Assembly (NCBI GenBank): GCA_036702855.1
Contig: DATNQF010000158.1
Location: forward strand, 1-7,869
Direction of reading: 5' to 3'
DNA: 7,869 nucleotides
DNA from: JACVSF01 sp036702855
GTDB taxonomy: Bacteria; Cyanobacteriota; Cyanobacteriia; Phormidesmidales; Phormidesmidaceae
Made by a program: the position numbers and the translations under genes. Position 1 is the stretch's first letter. Every line of letters begins with the position of its first letter. Of the stretch, positions 6,907 to 7,869 are shown piece after piece. Under the pieces are notes generated by a model. It was given only the letters and a program-made list of their open reading frames with translations. It did not search any database and had not been told where the DNA came from.

Positions 6907-7092
6907 ACTCCAACACGCGCGCTCTACCACATACTTAAGCACTAGATCGCTGCCATAACGGAGTGTGCGGAAGCAATACTTTATGTCTTTGCAAATTTAC
7001 TCAAAGGTAAGGTTTGAAAAACGCTCATTCGGCTGAGAGCGCCACACAATAGAGGGTAATCTTTGTAGGCCGTACATCTCCCGATAAAAGGC

Positions 7093-7869
7093 ATGCTTAG
7101 CGGAAACGTCACCCAGTCTTTTAGCCGACTACCTTTTACCCGATTTGGTGGCTGCTTGGTTGCAAGTTGGCTCTGCTGGGCAACCGGGAGCGAAACCATC
7201 GCTTGGGCACGGACAGCTCAGGGATCTGCAACAACGGCACCCCTACCGCCAACTACCCAAGTTCAAAGTTCCTTTCAACTTCGACGGTTCTTTGTCGCCC
7301 CTACACAGCTTGCCCAGCGGGCAGAAGGCTCCGGCAACTGGCCTGTTCCCTCCTTTCCAGACACAGTGCCAGAGGCGATCAGCCCTGATGAGACAGGGCT
7401 GGTAGACCTTGACCCAAGACCACAATCAAACCTGGGAATTGGGCATCTGCGCCCCGAGGACCTCTCCTTTCAACAAAGCATGAGTCGTGAGTCTAGCGCT
7501 TTATCGAATGCAAACTGGCTGCGTGGTGTAGCACTGCCCATTTATGCGCGACCAGGAGATAGGCAGCCTTGGGCCTGGTTGATTAATGGCTGGCTCATTA
7601 TCGGTCAATCTCAAGCCCTAGCCGTCGGTAAAGATGCAGCCTTTTCCATGCTGCGCACTTACGACGATCTTTACACCTTCCCAGTTATGGAGAGTCGCCC
7701 TGACGGCTGGTTTCGGTTCCAGTACACCTCTGCTGGCACAGCCTGGTTACACGTCTCTCATCTCCAGTTAGGGGCAGTTGAGCTAACCTGGGAAACTTGG
7801 GAGGAGCACTTTCTGTCAACGGGTTCAGTTGCATATCGCAAACATGGCCTTTCCCAGGCGCTATTCGCC
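7093..7869 (+). CDS. Predicted secreted protein with SH3-like region (3' end outside window)
   Basis: The frame runs 259 codons from ATG 7093 to the right edge without a stop; an in-frame TAG at 7066 bounds it upstream. The N-terminus looks like a signal peptide: Arg12 and Arg17, a hydrophobic stretch at about 18-32 and a possible cleavage site after AWA (37-39). A Thr/Pro/Gln-rich linker follows, then a long region without a recognised fold. From about residue 147 the sequence reads like an SH3-type barrel: LPIYARPGD (148-156), a Trp-rich WAWLINGWLI strand, DGWFRF near 204-209 and GTAWLHVSHL from 215. The predicted location is periplasmic or cell surface. I do not recognise a named family and propose no enzyme activity. 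An AAAAGG ends one base before the ATG, too close for a standard ribosome site, so the start rests on the signal peptide and the absence of other upstream starts. The 260-bp gap upstream suggests its own promoter. Confidence 0.72.
   Translation, partial: MLSGNVTQSFSRLPFTRFGGCLVASWLCWATGSETIAWARTAQGSATTAPLPPTTQVQSSFQLRRFFVAPTQLAQRAEGSGNWPVPSFPDTVPEAISPDETGLVDLDPRPQSNLGIGHLRPEDLSFQQSMSRESSALSNANWLRGVALPIYARPGDRQPWAWLINGWLIIGQSQALAVGKDAAFSMLRTYDDLYTFPVMESRPDGWFRFQYTSAGTAWLHVSHLQLGAVELTWETWEEHFLSTGSVAYRKHGLSQALFA

Noticed and set aside
6898..6945. On the minus strand, GGTAGAGC followed by a GCGT/ACGC arm resembles part of a tRNA.
   Set aside because: The D-loop would be 12 nt and the anticodon loop 9 nt, and no TTCRA-type T-arm or acceptor stem follows at the right spacing.
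1..7869. A single multi-gene defence or metabolic system.
   Set aside because: The genes are separated by 175-330 bp, belong to unrelated families and show no shared control. No nuclease, toxin, reverse transcriptase, transposase or CRISPR array is present.

Overview
The window looks like chromosomal DNA from a cyanobacterium. The palindrome GCGATCGC (HIP1), a cyanobacterial hallmark, occurs seven times in 7.9 kb (starting at 1545, 2733, 3058, 4183, 5493, 6618 and 6713). The gene content agrees: a carotenoid oxygenase, a TMEM165/GDT1-type manganese exporter, and proteins of types common in cyanobacteria. I cannot name the genus from sequence alone.

All six supported genes lie on the + strand. 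(1) A P-loop ATPase of the KAP/STAND-like type, cut by the left edge, ends at 1469. (2) An ion-channel protein with an unusual selectivity filter runs 1695-2825. (3) A carotenoid cleavage oxygenase runs 3001-4449. (4) An orphan sensor histidine kinase with an RsbR/RsbRD-like N-terminal domain runs 4679-5884. (5) A full-length UPF0016/GDT1 cation exporter, probably the Mnx type, runs 6215-6832. (6) A predicted secreted protein with an SH3-like region starts at 7093 and runs off the right edge. Gene 6 has no stop codon in the window, so a search for closed reading frames would miss it.

The gaps between genes are 175 to 330 bp, with no overlaps or tight spacings. I therefore see no operon and expect mostly separate transcription units. 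The gaps hold several hairpins. The clearest is a perfect 9-bp inverted repeat just after the ATPase gene. The gap before the carotenoid oxygenase gene holds six copies of GATAG/CTATC in about 100 bp, a possible operator cluster.

The ATPase gene is visibly richer in A+T than its neighbours and has no HIP1 site, which suggests accessory or acquired DNA. I found no tRNA, rRNA, CRISPR array, transposase or insertion sequence. I see no convincing new multi-gene system. The features most worth following are the ATPase at the left edge, the channel with its TLGMGD filter, the GATAG cluster and the unclassified secreted protein at the right edge.
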